The translations under genes were made by a program, and so were the position numbers. The notes under the pieces are model-generated. The model was given only the letters and a program-made list of their open reading frames with translations, was not told the DNA's origin and made no database searches. From JAXJQF01 sp036311285 (GTDB lineage Bacteria; Pseudomonadota; Gammaproteobacteria; Enterobacterales; Succinivibrionaceae), in the NCBI GenBank assembly GCA_036311285.1, contig JAXJQF010000156.1, positions 1 through 43,627 of the forward strand: a stretch of DNA of 43,627 bases, in the 5' to 3' direction. Below, piece after piece: positions 25,410 to 33,585 of this stretch (its first letter is position 1; each line of letters opens with the position of its first letter).

Positions 25410-26660
25410 TTAATCGTAGAATTGTTTTTCAAAAAACTCAGAAATCATTTCTATTACATTTTTAAATTTTTCTAGACCCGACATCTTGGAATCAAGATAC
25501 TTAATTTTATGCTCGTCACTGATTTTTTGTGCAACTTGTATATCCTTGCTTGTTGATAATAAATCATTTTTATCACCAATAATCAATATAGGATTATCTA
25601 AGTCTAAATTAGTTAACAAGCCTCTCTTTTGTACCGAATAAACTTGTAATTGACTTGAAACAATATGCCACATATTTGTATCAAATCCAATTCTATTGGA
25701 GATCGATGCTCGGAACATAGAAGGTGTTCTTTCTAATGCTTCCTTATTTACAAAAAACTCATGAAGAATTGGACCAATAAAACAAGCACACTTAACGTTT
25801 TTGTTAAATTTTATTAAGCTATGAACTGCAGCTATCGAACCGAATCTTTGAGACAATAAACCAATTTTATTTCGATTTATATATAAACAGTTGTTAATAA
25901 CATGCTCTATTACAGCGTTATGAATAAAACCAATATCAGGTTGTAAGTCAAACGCTCTACTCAATCCAACTGCTGGTAAATCAACTGAAAGCATTGCGAT
26001 ATTACGTGGGAATAAATATTCACGGTAATATCTTAAATATTCGGTTGAAAGGTTGTGGTAGTTACTATAAATAACAACACAAGGTAATACCTCAGATTTA
26101 TTAGGAGTATGTAAATAAGCACTAACAGTCTTCCCTTCAACATCAACCTTTAGTTCTTCGAAGTATCCAGGTAAAAAATCTACTGCTTTCTTATAGTAGA
26201 TATAGTGCTGTATTAACGCTTGCTCACCTAGTTCATCCCCCTTCAAATGAGGATAGCTTGCAATAGCAAAAAATAAATATGCAAAACGATAATACTTAAA
26301 TGCATTATCACTATCGTTATTTTCACCTGCTTCTTGGGCTTTAGCTACATATTCTGTTGCCTTTTGAGAAAACTCATAACACCAATTACCTAAGCCATAT
26401 TCATATACTGTATCAAAAACACCTTCTCGGGTTCGCTTATTAGTTGACGAGGTGATATTTGAAATCACACTCATTACTTCAATAATATCAATTCCTAACC
26501 AAGCCCAATATGCAAAAGGCATTATTCGATACCAATTTTTAGATTTTGGATTAAAGGAAACTAATTCTTCAACAGAATTAGATATAAAAGAAGTCTCTAA
26601 CGATTTTCTTTGAGGCTTAAATAATTTAACGCTTAAATTTTCATCACATAGTGATGTCAT
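25410..26660 (-). CDS. frsA: Esterase/EIIA-Glc-binding protein FrsA
   Basis: FrsA (fermentation/respiration switch protein) is an alpha/beta-hydrolase-fold protein reported to bind dephosphorylated EIIA-Glc and to influence mixed-acid fermentation. The N-terminal region (MPFAYWAWLGIDI near residue 47) and the long helical cap are typical. The nucleophile-elbow position reads GLLSQRFGS, where a classical GxSxG is absent, as is usual in this family. A late Asp lies in ILIIGDKNDLL. The frame is open from a TTG at 26678, but AGGAGA five bases before the ATG at 26660 decides the start. Length 416 aa. Position next to proB supports the assignment. Confidence 0.88.
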   Translation of the reverse strand: MTSLCDENLSVKLFKPQRKSLETSFISNSVEELVSFNPKSKNWYRIMPFAYWAWLGIDIIEVMSVISNITSSTNKRTREGVFDTVYEYGLGNWCYEFSQKATEYVAKAQEAGENNDSDNAFKYYRFAYLFFAIASYPHLKGDELGEQALIQHYIYYKKAVDFLPGYFEELKVDVEGKTVSAYLHTPNKSEVLPCVVIYSNYHNLSTEYLRYYREYLFPRNIAMLSVDLPAVGLSRAFDLQPDIGFIHNAVIEHVINNCLYINRNKIGLLSQRFGSIAAVHSLIKFNKNVKCACFIGPILHEFFVNKEALERTPSMFRASISNRIGFDTNMWHIVSSQLQVYSVQKRGLLTNLDLDNPILIIGDKNDLLSTSKDIQVAQKISDEHKIKYLDSKMSGLEKFKNVIEMISEFFEKQFYD

Positions 26661-27179
26661 AGGCTCTCCTAAAAGCAAGCTAGATTTTTTATTTATTTAT
26701 ATTTAACATACATTATAGAGTATATTACTAAATAACAAATTCGACTTACTCAAATTTCTAAACTTTTTAGTATGGTTGTCATTTTCTTACTATTTAAGAA
26801 AATCTAATAATTCACAAAAAATCAAAAATATTAGCCATCATATCATATTTCAGTAGCACAAAATATCCATTAATCATTCTTTATTTATCAAAAATTCTGA
26901 CTCAAATTACTCTCATTTTATCAAAGCATTATTGTATAAGATTTTGAGCAAATATTTAAGTCTTACGATTACATTTTATACATACACCTGTTTTTTAAAG
27001 TAAATATCAACAATATTTTACTAACCTTTTTTGAAAATTTTTTCAATTCCTTTAAACTCAATACTTTTGATTAAAATTTTTACAAAACGCTTGTTTTTCA
27101 AGCATTTAAAAAAATCAAGAACTATTTTTTTTATTTTTTTTAAAATTTTCAATCTCCCATTAAACAAGGATTTTAATTT

Positions 27180-27212
27180 TTATCCATAGGTTTACCCACA
27201 ACTTTATTCACA
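27180..27212. other. Three DnaA-box-like 9-mers in tandem
   Basis: TTATCCATA (27180-27188), TTACCCACA (27192-27200) and TTATTCACA (27204-27212) lie in the same direction with an exact 12-bp period. The third fits TTWTNCACA fully; the others each have one mismatch. TAATAGTGA (27214-27222) just after is reminiscent of DnaA-trio spacing, and a run of A/T lies on the left. This could be an origin element or a DnaA-titrating or regulated site. Confidence 0.45.
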
Positions 27213-27702
27213 GTAATAGTGAACAACATGTTAACGTATACATTTTATATCTTGACTTTTAAATTCTATACCATCTTGTTATAATATCACTTAAAATTTA
27301 ATCTCAAATCATTGATAATCTTATGAATTATTAGTTGATTTTTAATCAATAGTTTAGATTTTACTCTCACTAAAACATTCAAAAATCTTAATATTTTTTC
27401 TAAACCTTTATTTACCAATGTATTGAGAGCATAAAATTAAACTTTTAATGATTTATAGAGTAAGTAAAAGATGAATACATCCTTTAGATTTTAATGGTTT
27501 ATAAAAATACTGTTAAGTAAACGTCAATTTTACATAAAAATTACTTTTTACTTTTTAAAAATGATTAATGTTTTTTATTAATTTGACGTTAATTATATAT
27601 GAGAGAAATATATGGAAAACATATATTTGCACACTTTTTAATCAATACAAAAATTAAAACAGCGTTACAGGACACATTTTAAAAATATACTTATGTTATA
27701 TA

Positions 27703-27730
27703 TTGAATAATCAATTATTAATGATATAAA
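27703..27730 (+). promoter_or_regulatory. Candidate promoter of the 72-aa gene
   Basis: TTGAAT (27703-27708), 16-base spacer, TATAAA (27725-27730). It would give a 5' UTR of about 77 nt for the ORF at 27814. Confidence 0.45.
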
Positions 27731-27813
27731 TTAAGTATAGATGTATTGATATATGTATTATTATAAAAATCAAATTGTCAGAAATATAAAGCGTAAACAG
27801 ACAGGTGAATAAA

Positions 27814-28032
27814 ATGAGCAGAATAAAAGAAACAATTTCTAGTACAGAGACAAGTAACAATAGTTACTCAAAAACTCAAAAGTTATATAAGAATAAAAGA
27901 ACTCCACTTGAATATAATTCAAATGAAACAGTTTCTATAAGAAACGGTGTTAATCACTTAATGTTATGTGATGATATTGAAATGAAGGTTATAAAATTCT
28001 ATTTGGCAATGCAAAATAGAAACAACAACTAA
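27814..28032 (+). CDS. Small uncharacterised protein (72 aa)
   Basis: No family recognised. The product is hydrophilic, rich in Ser, Thr, Asn and Lys in its first 45 residues, then has a short helix-prone stretch (HLMLCDDIEMKVIKFYLAMQ). There is no signal peptide. AGGTGA lies 5 bases before the ATG; a GTG three codons earlier overlaps that ribosome site and is unlikely to be the start. A promoter candidate upstream and a clean terminator downstream make it a self-contained unit beside the DnaA-box-like cluster, which is why I call it a gene despite its size. Confidence 0.55.
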   Translation: MSRIKETISSTETSNNSYSKTQKLYKNKRTPLEYNSNETVSIRNGVNHLMLCDDIEMKVIKFYLAMQNRNNN

Positions 28033-28074
28033 TTTATTAACATATATATTCACCTCTTAATTAACTTATGTAAG

Positions 28075-28103
28075 ACGGAATAAATATTCCGTTTTATTTT
28101 TTT
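28075..28103 (+). terminator. Terminator of the 72-aa gene
   Basis: 8-bp stem ACGGAATA (28075-28082) / TATTCCGT (28085-28092), then a T-rich tail ending in a run of seven T. About 225 AT-rich bases without visible features follow before smpB. Confidence 0.8.
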
Positions 28104-28328
28104 CTTTAAATTTGAAGAATTTAATAATACAATGTGTTATACACGATTAGACTACTTATTATTTATTTTATATAAGTAAGTTGATTGGATAAAGTAAATT
28201 AACAATAAACATACTTACTACATTAGGATGTAATCGTACTTAAAAATAGAAGAAGTATAGATTACGTTAACTACTAATAATCAACAAATTCTTTTTATCA
28301 ACATATTATTTATTATTGGATAATTAAA

Positions 28329-28811
28329 ATGGCGTCAAAAAAGGGAGATAAAAGTAATCCAGTTATAGCTTTAAACAAAAAAGCTACGCATGATTACTTC
28401 ATTCAAGAAAGATTTGAAGCTGGTATTGAGTTACTAGGTTGGGAAGTAAAATCTTTAAGACAAGGTAAAGCATCAATTGTGGATGGATACGTTATCATTA
28501 AAAGAGGCGAAATCTTCTTAATTGGTGCAACAATACAACCACTTAGTCAGGCTTGTACTCATGTTATATGCGACCCTACAAGAACAAGAAAGCTTCTATT
28601 ACACAGAAATGAAATTGATAAACTAGTTGGAGCAGTTGAAAAATCTGGTTTCACAATGATTCCATTAAGACTTTATTGGAATAAGTGCAGAGTTAAATTA
28701 GAAATTGCATTAGCAAAAGGTAAGCAAGCTCATGATAAGCGTGATTCTATCAAAGATAGAGAATGGCAAAGAGATAAATCTCGTATCATGAAGCACAATC
28801 TAAGAGCATAA
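28329..28811 (+). CDS. smpB: SsrA-binding protein SmpB
   Basis: SmpB binds the tRNA-like domain of tmRNA and brings it to stalled ribosomes for trans-translation. The 160-aa beta-barrel protein shows NKKATHDYFIQERFEAGIEL, GWEVKSLRQGKA, LLLHRNEID and the basic C-terminal tail KGKQAHDKRDSIKDREWQRD that enters the mRNA channel. No Shine-Dalgarno is obvious (ATTGGATAATTAAA). Its partner ssrA begins 176 bases downstream. Confidence 0.97.
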   Translation: MASKKGDKSNPVIALNKKATHDYFIQERFEAGIELLGWEVKSLRQGKASIVDGYVIIKRGEIFLIGATIQPLSQACTHVICDPTRTRKLLLHRNEIDKLVGAVEKSGFTMIPLRLYWNKCRVKLEIALAKGKQAHDKRDSIKDREWQRDKSRIMKHNLRA

Positions 28812-28929
28812 AGTTATTAATACTAGCTACATTACTAATACTAGTAAATGTAGCTAAAATATAGATTTATGCATAAAATTACATAAAACTATTAAAATTT
28901 TAAAATAACTATAGAATTAAAATTTTTTT

Positions 28930-28958
28930 TTGATATGATATATTACTAGATGTAGATT
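28930..28958 (+). promoter_or_regulatory. Candidate ssrA promoter
   Basis: TTGATA (28930-28935), 17-base spacer, TAGATT (28953-28958). A start near 28965 would leave a 5' precursor of about 23 nt for RNase P to remove. Confidence 0.4.
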
Positions 28959-28987
28959 TAATTCTACGATTTCTTATTATCTTTAAT

Positions 28988-29373
28988 GGGGATGATTAGG
29001 ATTCGACTGGAAGAGTGAAGTCTAGATTGCATGTAGAGGGGTGGGTGGCCTCTTTAACAACCCACAAAAAAATAGTAGCAAACGATAGAAACTACGCTTT
29101 AGCAGCTTAGTCTGTTAAAGAACTAGTAACGGCAGCTTAAAAACCTGTTTGTTACCTCAGACCGGACTTGTCAACGTGGCTGGAGCATCTGAGTTTACCC
29201 TAGTTGACTCGAGTGGATTCTCGTCTGAGGATGAAGCTCTAAACAATTATCAGACTGGTTTACAAATAGCATGTTCTTCTGCGCTTTGTAAATAAGACAA
29301 ATGAAGGACTAAACATGTAGATATCGAAATGGAGCCTTTTGGGACGTGGGTTCAAATCCCACCATCTCCACCA
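28988..29373 (+). ncRNA. ssrA: Transfer-messenger RNA (tmRNA)
   Basis: About 386 nt. The 5' end GGGGATGATTAGGATTCGAC pairs with the 3' end CATCTCC to form the acceptor stem (one G-U). The T arm has GGTTCAAATCC and the encoded 3' end is ACCA. The sequence around the resume point (GTAGCAAACGAT...) and the downstream pseudoknot region follow the one-piece gammaproteobacterial pattern. It frees stalled ribosomes with SmpB and tags the product for proteolysis. smpB is directly upstream. Confidence 0.96.
29078..29110 (+). CDS. tmRNA proteolysis tag ANDRNYALAA
   Basis: The reading frame inside tmRNA begins at the resume GCA and ends at TAG, encoding ANDRNYALAA after the Ala charged on tmRNA. The C-terminal ALAA degron for ClpXP/ClpAP is intact. 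Position 4 is Arg where E. coli has Glu (ANDENYALAA). Confidence 0.93.
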   Translation, partial: ANDRNYALAA

Positions 29374-29646
29374 AGGATTACCTTAATAATCAAATTAAGT
29401 ATATCTCACCATAATTCAAGCTTTAAATCAAAATATTTAATTTTATTCAACTCAATTATCATTGATATAACTAACAGTTTTTAAAAGTAAATTAAATTAT
29501 TAGAACTAACATTACCTTCTATTAAAATTAACATTTTTAGATCCTTACTTTACATGATACAATTAAGAAAGAAATAAATATTAAAACACTAAAGTTTTAT
29601 CATCTAAAAAACAAACATAAATAAAATATTAAAGGTCAAATAACTC
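29374..29646. other. Gap after tmRNA
   Basis: 273 AT-rich bases. Only a weak hairpin CTTAAT (29382-29387) / ATTAAG (29394-29399) follows the tmRNA 3' end, and no strong terminator is seen. The promoter of the DUF486 gene must lie here but is not clear. Confidence 0.3.
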
Positions 29647-30003
29647 ATGGTTTATGCAATTTTAAGTGCAGTTGTATTACTAATATGCAGCAATATTTTT
29701 ATGAATTATGCTTGGTATGGACATCTTCAAAAACTTGAAGATAAACATGTTATATATGCAATACTATTTTCATGGGGTATCGCATTTTTTGAATATATAC
29801 TATTAATTCCAGCTAACAGAATTGCTCATGAATATTTCACAATTGGTCAATTAAAGATTTTGCAAGAAGCTTTAACCCTATCTGTATTTATACCAATGCT
29901 TCTATTCGTATTTAAAGAAGAATGGAAATGGGATTACCTTTGGTCATTCCTTTGCTTGTTAGGCGCAGTGTTCTTTGCATTTAGATCGAAGATTTTTGAT
30001 TAA
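29647..30003 (+). CDS. DMT-like DUF486 membrane protein
   Basis: A 118-aa protein with four hydrophobic helices (about 2-20, 35-54, 68-88, 95-113), the size of half of a drug/metabolite transporter. Family stretches include SNIFMNYAWYGHL, FEYILLIPANRIAHEYFTIGQLKILQE and CLLGAVFFAFR. DUF486 proteins are widespread and have no assigned substrate. It would work as a dimer by analogy with small DMT proteins. A terminator follows. Confidence 0.88.
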   Translation: MVYAILSAVVLLICSNIFMNYAWYGHLQKLEDKHVIYAILFSWGIAFFEYILLIPANRIAHEYFTIGQLKILQEALTLSVFIPMLLFVFKEEWKWDYLWSFLCLLGAVFFAFRSKIFD

Positions 30004-30025
30004 GATAATAATAGATAAACAAAAT

Positions 30026-30060
30026 AAAGAGATATGTTCATTCATATCTCTTTATTTTTT
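30026..30060 (+). terminator. Terminator between convergent DUF486 and rsuA genes
   Basis: 11-bp stem AAAGAGATATG (30026-30036) / CATATCTCTTT (30043-30053) followed by ATTTTTT. Confidence 0.8.
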
Positions 30061-30104
30061 AATAAATGTTAATTAGTTAGATTAAAGATTGATTTTGTTG
30101 TTTA

Positions 30105-30821
30105 TTACTTAACTAAACTTAAAACTTCATCTTCTGTCAATTCTCTATATTCACCAACATCTAAACTTTCATCTAAAACCACATCCCCAATTTGAATTCG
30201 CTTTAAGAACTCTACATGGTTACCAACAGCTGCGAACATTCTCTTTACTTGGTGATACTTTCCTTCAGATATAGTTAAATGAACTAATCTTGGTTCAATA
30301 ATTTTTAATGTAGCAGGTTTTGTTTCTTTCTTTTCCCCCTTTAGTAATATACCTTTACTAAAGACTTCAACAACGTCCTCTCTACAATCGTCGCGAAGAA
30401 CAACTTCGTAAACCTTATCGCAATGATGCTTAGGTGATGTTATACGATGAGACCAAGCGCCATCATCCGTGATTAACAATAATCCTTCTGTATCTAAATC
30501 TAATCTACCAACACAAAACAAATCATATGCACAAGGTTCTTCAATTAAAGAAAGAACAATCGGATATTGAGAATCGGTAGAAGCACATACATACCCTTGT
30601 GGTTTATTTAGCATGAAATATCGCTTTTGCTCTTCTGTGTGAACATCTAAAGTCTCATCATCACACTGAATAACATCTTCTGGTTTTACTTTATAGGCAG
30701 CATCTTTAATAACAACGTCATTAACCTTTACAACCCCTTTTCGAATTATACGACCAGCTTCCTTACGACTTACACCGTAATTATCTGTTAAACATTTATC
30801 TAAACGAACACTTGCTGCCAT
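30105..30821 (-). CDS. rsuA: 16S rRNA pseudouridine synthase RsuA
   Basis: RsuA makes pseudouridine 516 of 16S rRNA. The 238-aa protein has an S4 domain (about 4-50, RLDKCLTDNYGVSRKEAGRI) and a catalytic domain with VGRLDLDTEGLLLITDDG; the catalytic Asp is D108. The signature HCDKVYEV and EGKYHQVKRM further on are those of the RsuA/RluB/E/F group. Length and a single short C-terminus favour RsuA over RluB or RluF. It is separated from fabB upstream by a terminator. Confidence 0.9.
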   Translation of the reverse strand: MAASVRLDKCLTDNYGVSRKEAGRIIRKGVVKVNDVVIKDAAYKVKPEDVIQCDDETLDVHTEEQKRYFMLNKPQGYVCASTDSQYPIVLSLIEEPCAYDLFCVGRLDLDTEGLLLITDDGAWSHRITSPKHHCDKVYEVVLRDDCREDVVEVFSKGILLKGEKKETKPATLKIIEPRLVHLTISEGKYHQVKRMFAAVGNHVEFLKRIQIGDVVLDESLDVGEYRELTEDEVLSLVK

Positions 30822-30890
30822 ATTAATATTTCTAAATCCCTTACAATCTACAAAGTTCTATGTCTTTAAAACAATTTGTGTAAATACAAT

Positions 30891-30914
30891 AAAAGACTGT
30901 AAAAACAGTCTTTT
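30891..30914 (-). terminator. fabB terminator
   Basis: 10-bp stem AAAAGACTGT (30891-30900) / ACAGTCTTTT (30905-30914), loop AAAA. On the minus strand the stem is followed by a T-rich tail. It stands between fabB and rsuA. Confidence 0.82.
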
Positions 30915-30949
30915 ATCAATTTATAAATTATTAAACTAATTGCTATTCA

Positions 30950-32164
30950 TTATGCTTTATACTTTGAGAATACTAAACTTGCGTTAGTTCCACCAAAACC
31001 AAAGCTATTTGACATTACGCAATCTAAATCAATGTCCTTCTTTTCAGTTACGATAGGTAAACCTTCAGCAAGAGGATCAACTGTTTCAATGTTAATACTT
31101 GGAGCAATAAAGCCTTCGTTTAACATTAACAATGAGTAAATAGCTTCTTGAACACCTGCAGCACCTAAAGAGTGACCTGTCATTGACTTAGTTGAACTAA
31201 TAAAAGGAACATCATCACCAAATGCTTCTTTAATAGCTTCAATTTCTTTAGTATCACCAACACCTGTTGATGTTCCATGAGTATTGATGTATTGAATCTT
31301 TGAAGGAACATTCTTCATCGCTTCCTTCATACATCTAACAGCACCTTCTCCTGATGGAGCAACCATGTTGTAACCATCAGAGTTAGCACAAAATCCAACG
31401 ATTTCACCGTAAATCTTTGCACCACGAGCTAAAGCATGTTCTAACTCTTCAATAACTAAGATACCTGCACCACCAGCGATTACGAAACCATCTCTGTTAG
31501 CATCATATGTACGGCTAGCCTTTTCAGGCGTATCGTTATAACCTGTACTTAAAGCCCCCATGCCATCAAATAAACAGGCTAAAGTCCAATGTAATTCTTC
31601 ACCACCACCAGCAAAGATAACATCTTGCTTCCCTAACTGAATTTGTTCCATCGCCATACCAATACAGTGTGCTGATGTTGAACATGCTGATGAAATACTG
31701 TAGTTAACACCTTTGATCTTAAACGGTGTCGCTAAACAAGCTGAAGTTGTAGAGCCCATGCAACGAGTTACTTGATATGGACCAACTTTTCTAACGCCCT
31801 TTTCTCTTAAAGTATCACATGCCTCTACTTGATTTTGAGATGAAGCACCACCAGAACCAACGATTAAACCAGTTCTTTCGTTTGAAACTTGTTCTTCTGT
31901 TAAACCTGAATCTGCAACAGCTTGTTGCATTGCCAAATATGAGTATGCTGCAGCATCACCCATAAAACGTTTTACTTTACGATCGATTAGATCTTCAATA
32001 TCTAATTTAATATTACCCCAAACTTGAGACTTTAAACCAGCATCTCTAAATTGTTCTGAATAAGTAATACCTGACTTACCATTCTTTAAGGAAGTTAAAA
32101 CTTCCTGCACATTGTTACCAATACTTGAGATAATCCCCATACCAGTAATAACTGCTCTTCTCAT
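30950..32164 (-). CDS. fabB: 3-oxoacyl-ACP synthase I FabB
   Basis: FabB elongates acyl-ACP chains and is the step that commits to unsaturated fatty acids in gammaproteobacteria. The 404-aa thiolase-fold protein has C161 (SSACSTSAHCIG), the His of NTHGTSTGVGD and the His of SMTGHSLGAAG. The N-terminus RRAVITGMGIISSIGNN and RKVKRFMGDAAAYSYLAM match FabB rather than FabF. fabB divergent from mnmC is the E. coli arrangement. AGAGAAAAAG precedes the ATG. Confidence 0.96.
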   Translation of the reverse strand: MRRAVITGMGIISSIGNNVQEVLTSLKNGKSGITYSEQFRDAGLKSQVWGNIKLDIEDLIDRKVKRFMGDAAAYSYLAMQQAVADSGLTEEQVSNERTGLIVGSGGASSQNQVEACDTLREKGVRKVGPYQVTRCMGSTTSACLATPFKIKGVNYSISSACSTSAHCIGMAMEQIQLGKQDVIFAGGGEELHWTLACLFDGMGALSTGYNDTPEKASRTYDANRDGFVIAGGAGILVIEELEHALARGAKIYGEIVGFCANSDGYNMVAPSGEGAVRCMKEAMKNVPSKIQYINTHGTSTGVGDTKEIEAIKEAFGDDVPFISSTKSMTGHSLGAAGVQEAIYSLLMLNEGFIAPSINIETVDPLAEGLPIVTEKKDIDLDCVMSNSFGFGGTNASLVFSKYKA

Positions 32165-32552
32165 AATTCTTTTTCTCTTTTAGACATTCGCCACATTACA
32201 ACTATCTGTACATCTGCACATAAATTTTGAAGATATCGACAATTGTATTTAATTGTAAATTCTTACTATTTGCTACTTATAAATTTTCATAAAGACTTGA
32301 AGAATTTTTTCTTTAATAATTACTACTTAATAAATAGCTTTATAACGCAAATTTTTCTGCTTCAAATACATAATATCATACATAATTTACAGTTACAATT
32401 TAGCATTATTATTATGATAAACAAACGAGATTTCTTTTACAAAAAATTTACATTTATCTATAATGCTTTTGAAAATTAATAAGACTTCAAAACAAAGTTT
32501 TTTATCAAATTAAGTTTATATAAATATATCAATAGGTATCGTATAAAACATT
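32165..32552. other. fabB/mnmC divergent intergenic region
   Basis: 388 AT-rich bases. No FabR or FadR operator that I can recognise. Open frames here are low-complexity (Phe/Ile/Asn/Tyr) with no ribosome site. Promoters for both flanking genes must lie within but are not distinctive. Confidence 0.35.
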
Positions 32553-33395
32553 ATGAATATAAGCTATTTACCTAACTCAAATTACCCAACTCAAATCGAC
32601 TTCGCAAATATAACCTTTAATGATAGTGAAGAACCTATAAATAATGATTTTAAAGATGTATATTTCTCTGACGAAGGTGGTTTTTATGAAAGCTTATATG
32701 TGTTTTTTAAAGGCAACAATCTTCATAACCGTTTAATAGAAGCAAAGAATAACGGTTGTATCGAATTTAATATAGGTGAAACAGGTTTTGGAACAGGATT
32801 AAACCTATTAGCATTAATGTTCATATTAGATAAAATTAAGGAATGTATTAACAACAGCTCCGATCTTAATATTTTGGATATGAACATTGATAAAAAAATA
32901 CTATCAAACATTAAAGATCAAACAAACTTATTTCCTCATATTAACTTCATAACGTTTGAAAAATATCCCGTAGCATTAGAAGATCTTAAGAAATCTCATA
33001 ACAAGTTTAAAGACCTTTCAAACTATAGCGAAATTCTTTCTTCAAAATACAAAGACCTAAAACCTGGGATAAATAAAATAGAAATCACCCCAACTATCAC
33101 CTTATTCTTAATCATTGATGATATCAATAATGCTTTAGATAATATAATGTTGTCAAACAGCATAGACGCTTGGTATTTGGATGGTTTTGCTCCAACACAG
33201 AACGAAGCAATGTGGAGTGATATAACAAGTAAACAGCTAGCAGCTATAAGCAAAGATAAAACAACTATAGCAACATTTACTGTAGCAGGATTTGTGAGAA
33301 GAAATATTCAAAGTGCAGGATTTTCTATAACTAAGAAAAAAGGATTTGGTCGAAAAAGAGAAATGCTCACTGCTATTTTCGACCAAATAAACTAA
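32553..33395 (+). CDS. mnmC: MnmC-type tRNA methyltransferase, methyltransferase domain only
   Basis: The methyltransferase (DUF752) half of MnmC, which methylates nm5s2U34 to mnm5s2U34 in tRNA. The SAM-binding loop is GETGFGTGLN (75-84). D210 lies in WYLDGFAPTQNEAMW, and the C-terminal FTVAGFVRRNIQSAGF and KKGFGRKREML are diagnostic. At 280 aa it stops where the E. coli protein (about 668 aa) continues into the FAD-dependent oxidase that converts cmnm5U to nm5U. No remnant of the oxidase follows: the next 190 bases are AT-rich and an unrelated gene begins at 33586. Stand-alone versions are called MnmD in some bacteria. The fabB neighbour supports orthology. Residues 95-130 carry a poorly conserved Asn/Asp-rich insertion. 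Confidence 0.9.
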   Translation: MNISYLPNSNYPTQIDFANITFNDSEEPINNDFKDVYFSDEGGFYESLYVFFKGNNLHNRLIEAKNNGCIEFNIGETGFGTGLNLLALMFILDKIKECINNSSDLNILDMNIDKKILSNIKDQTNLFPHINFITFEKYPVALEDLKKSHNKFKDLSNYSEILSSKYKDLKPGINKIEITPTITLFLIIDDINNALDNIMLSNSIDAWYLDGFAPTQNEAMWSDITSKQLAAISKDKTTIATFTVAGFVRRNIQSAGFSITKKKGFGRKREMLTAIFDQIN

Positions 33396-33585
33396 ATAAC
33401 AAGTAAAAAGTTTCATCGATACGCAATTTTTGACAATTAAATTTTTTAAAAGTTCATTTACAAAATTAAATTCGAAAACTTTTTTTTATTATTTCGATAA
33501 TGAAAACAACTTTTAAATAAAAATAACGATTTTGCTTAAAAAAAATTAAAAATGTGATATAAACAAGTGCAGACATGGAGGGTAT

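Larger units (their letters stand above)
26661..27813. other. Longest gene-free region, extremely AT-rich
   Basis: About 1.15 kb without a credible gene. It contains homopolymer-like A/T runs (27119-27165), a small hairpin GCTTG-TTTTT-CAAGC (27089-27103), three DnaA-box-like 9-mers (27180-27212), an 8-bp inverted repeat AACGTCAA (27520-27527) / TTGACGTT (27583-27590), and a promoter for the small downstream gene. Genes on the two sides point away from it. It resembles a replication-origin or regulatory region more than decayed coding DNA; I find no recognisable gene remnant. Confidence 0.5.

Noticed and set aside
32243..32479. Small ORF (78 aa) in the fabB-mnmC gap
   Set aside because: Low-complexity Phe/Ile/Asn/Tyr sequence in AT-rich DNA, no ribosome site and no family resemblance.
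33396..33585. Remnant of the MnmC oxidase domain
   Set aside because: The stretch is AT-rich with stops in all frames and no FAD-binding or oxidase motif.
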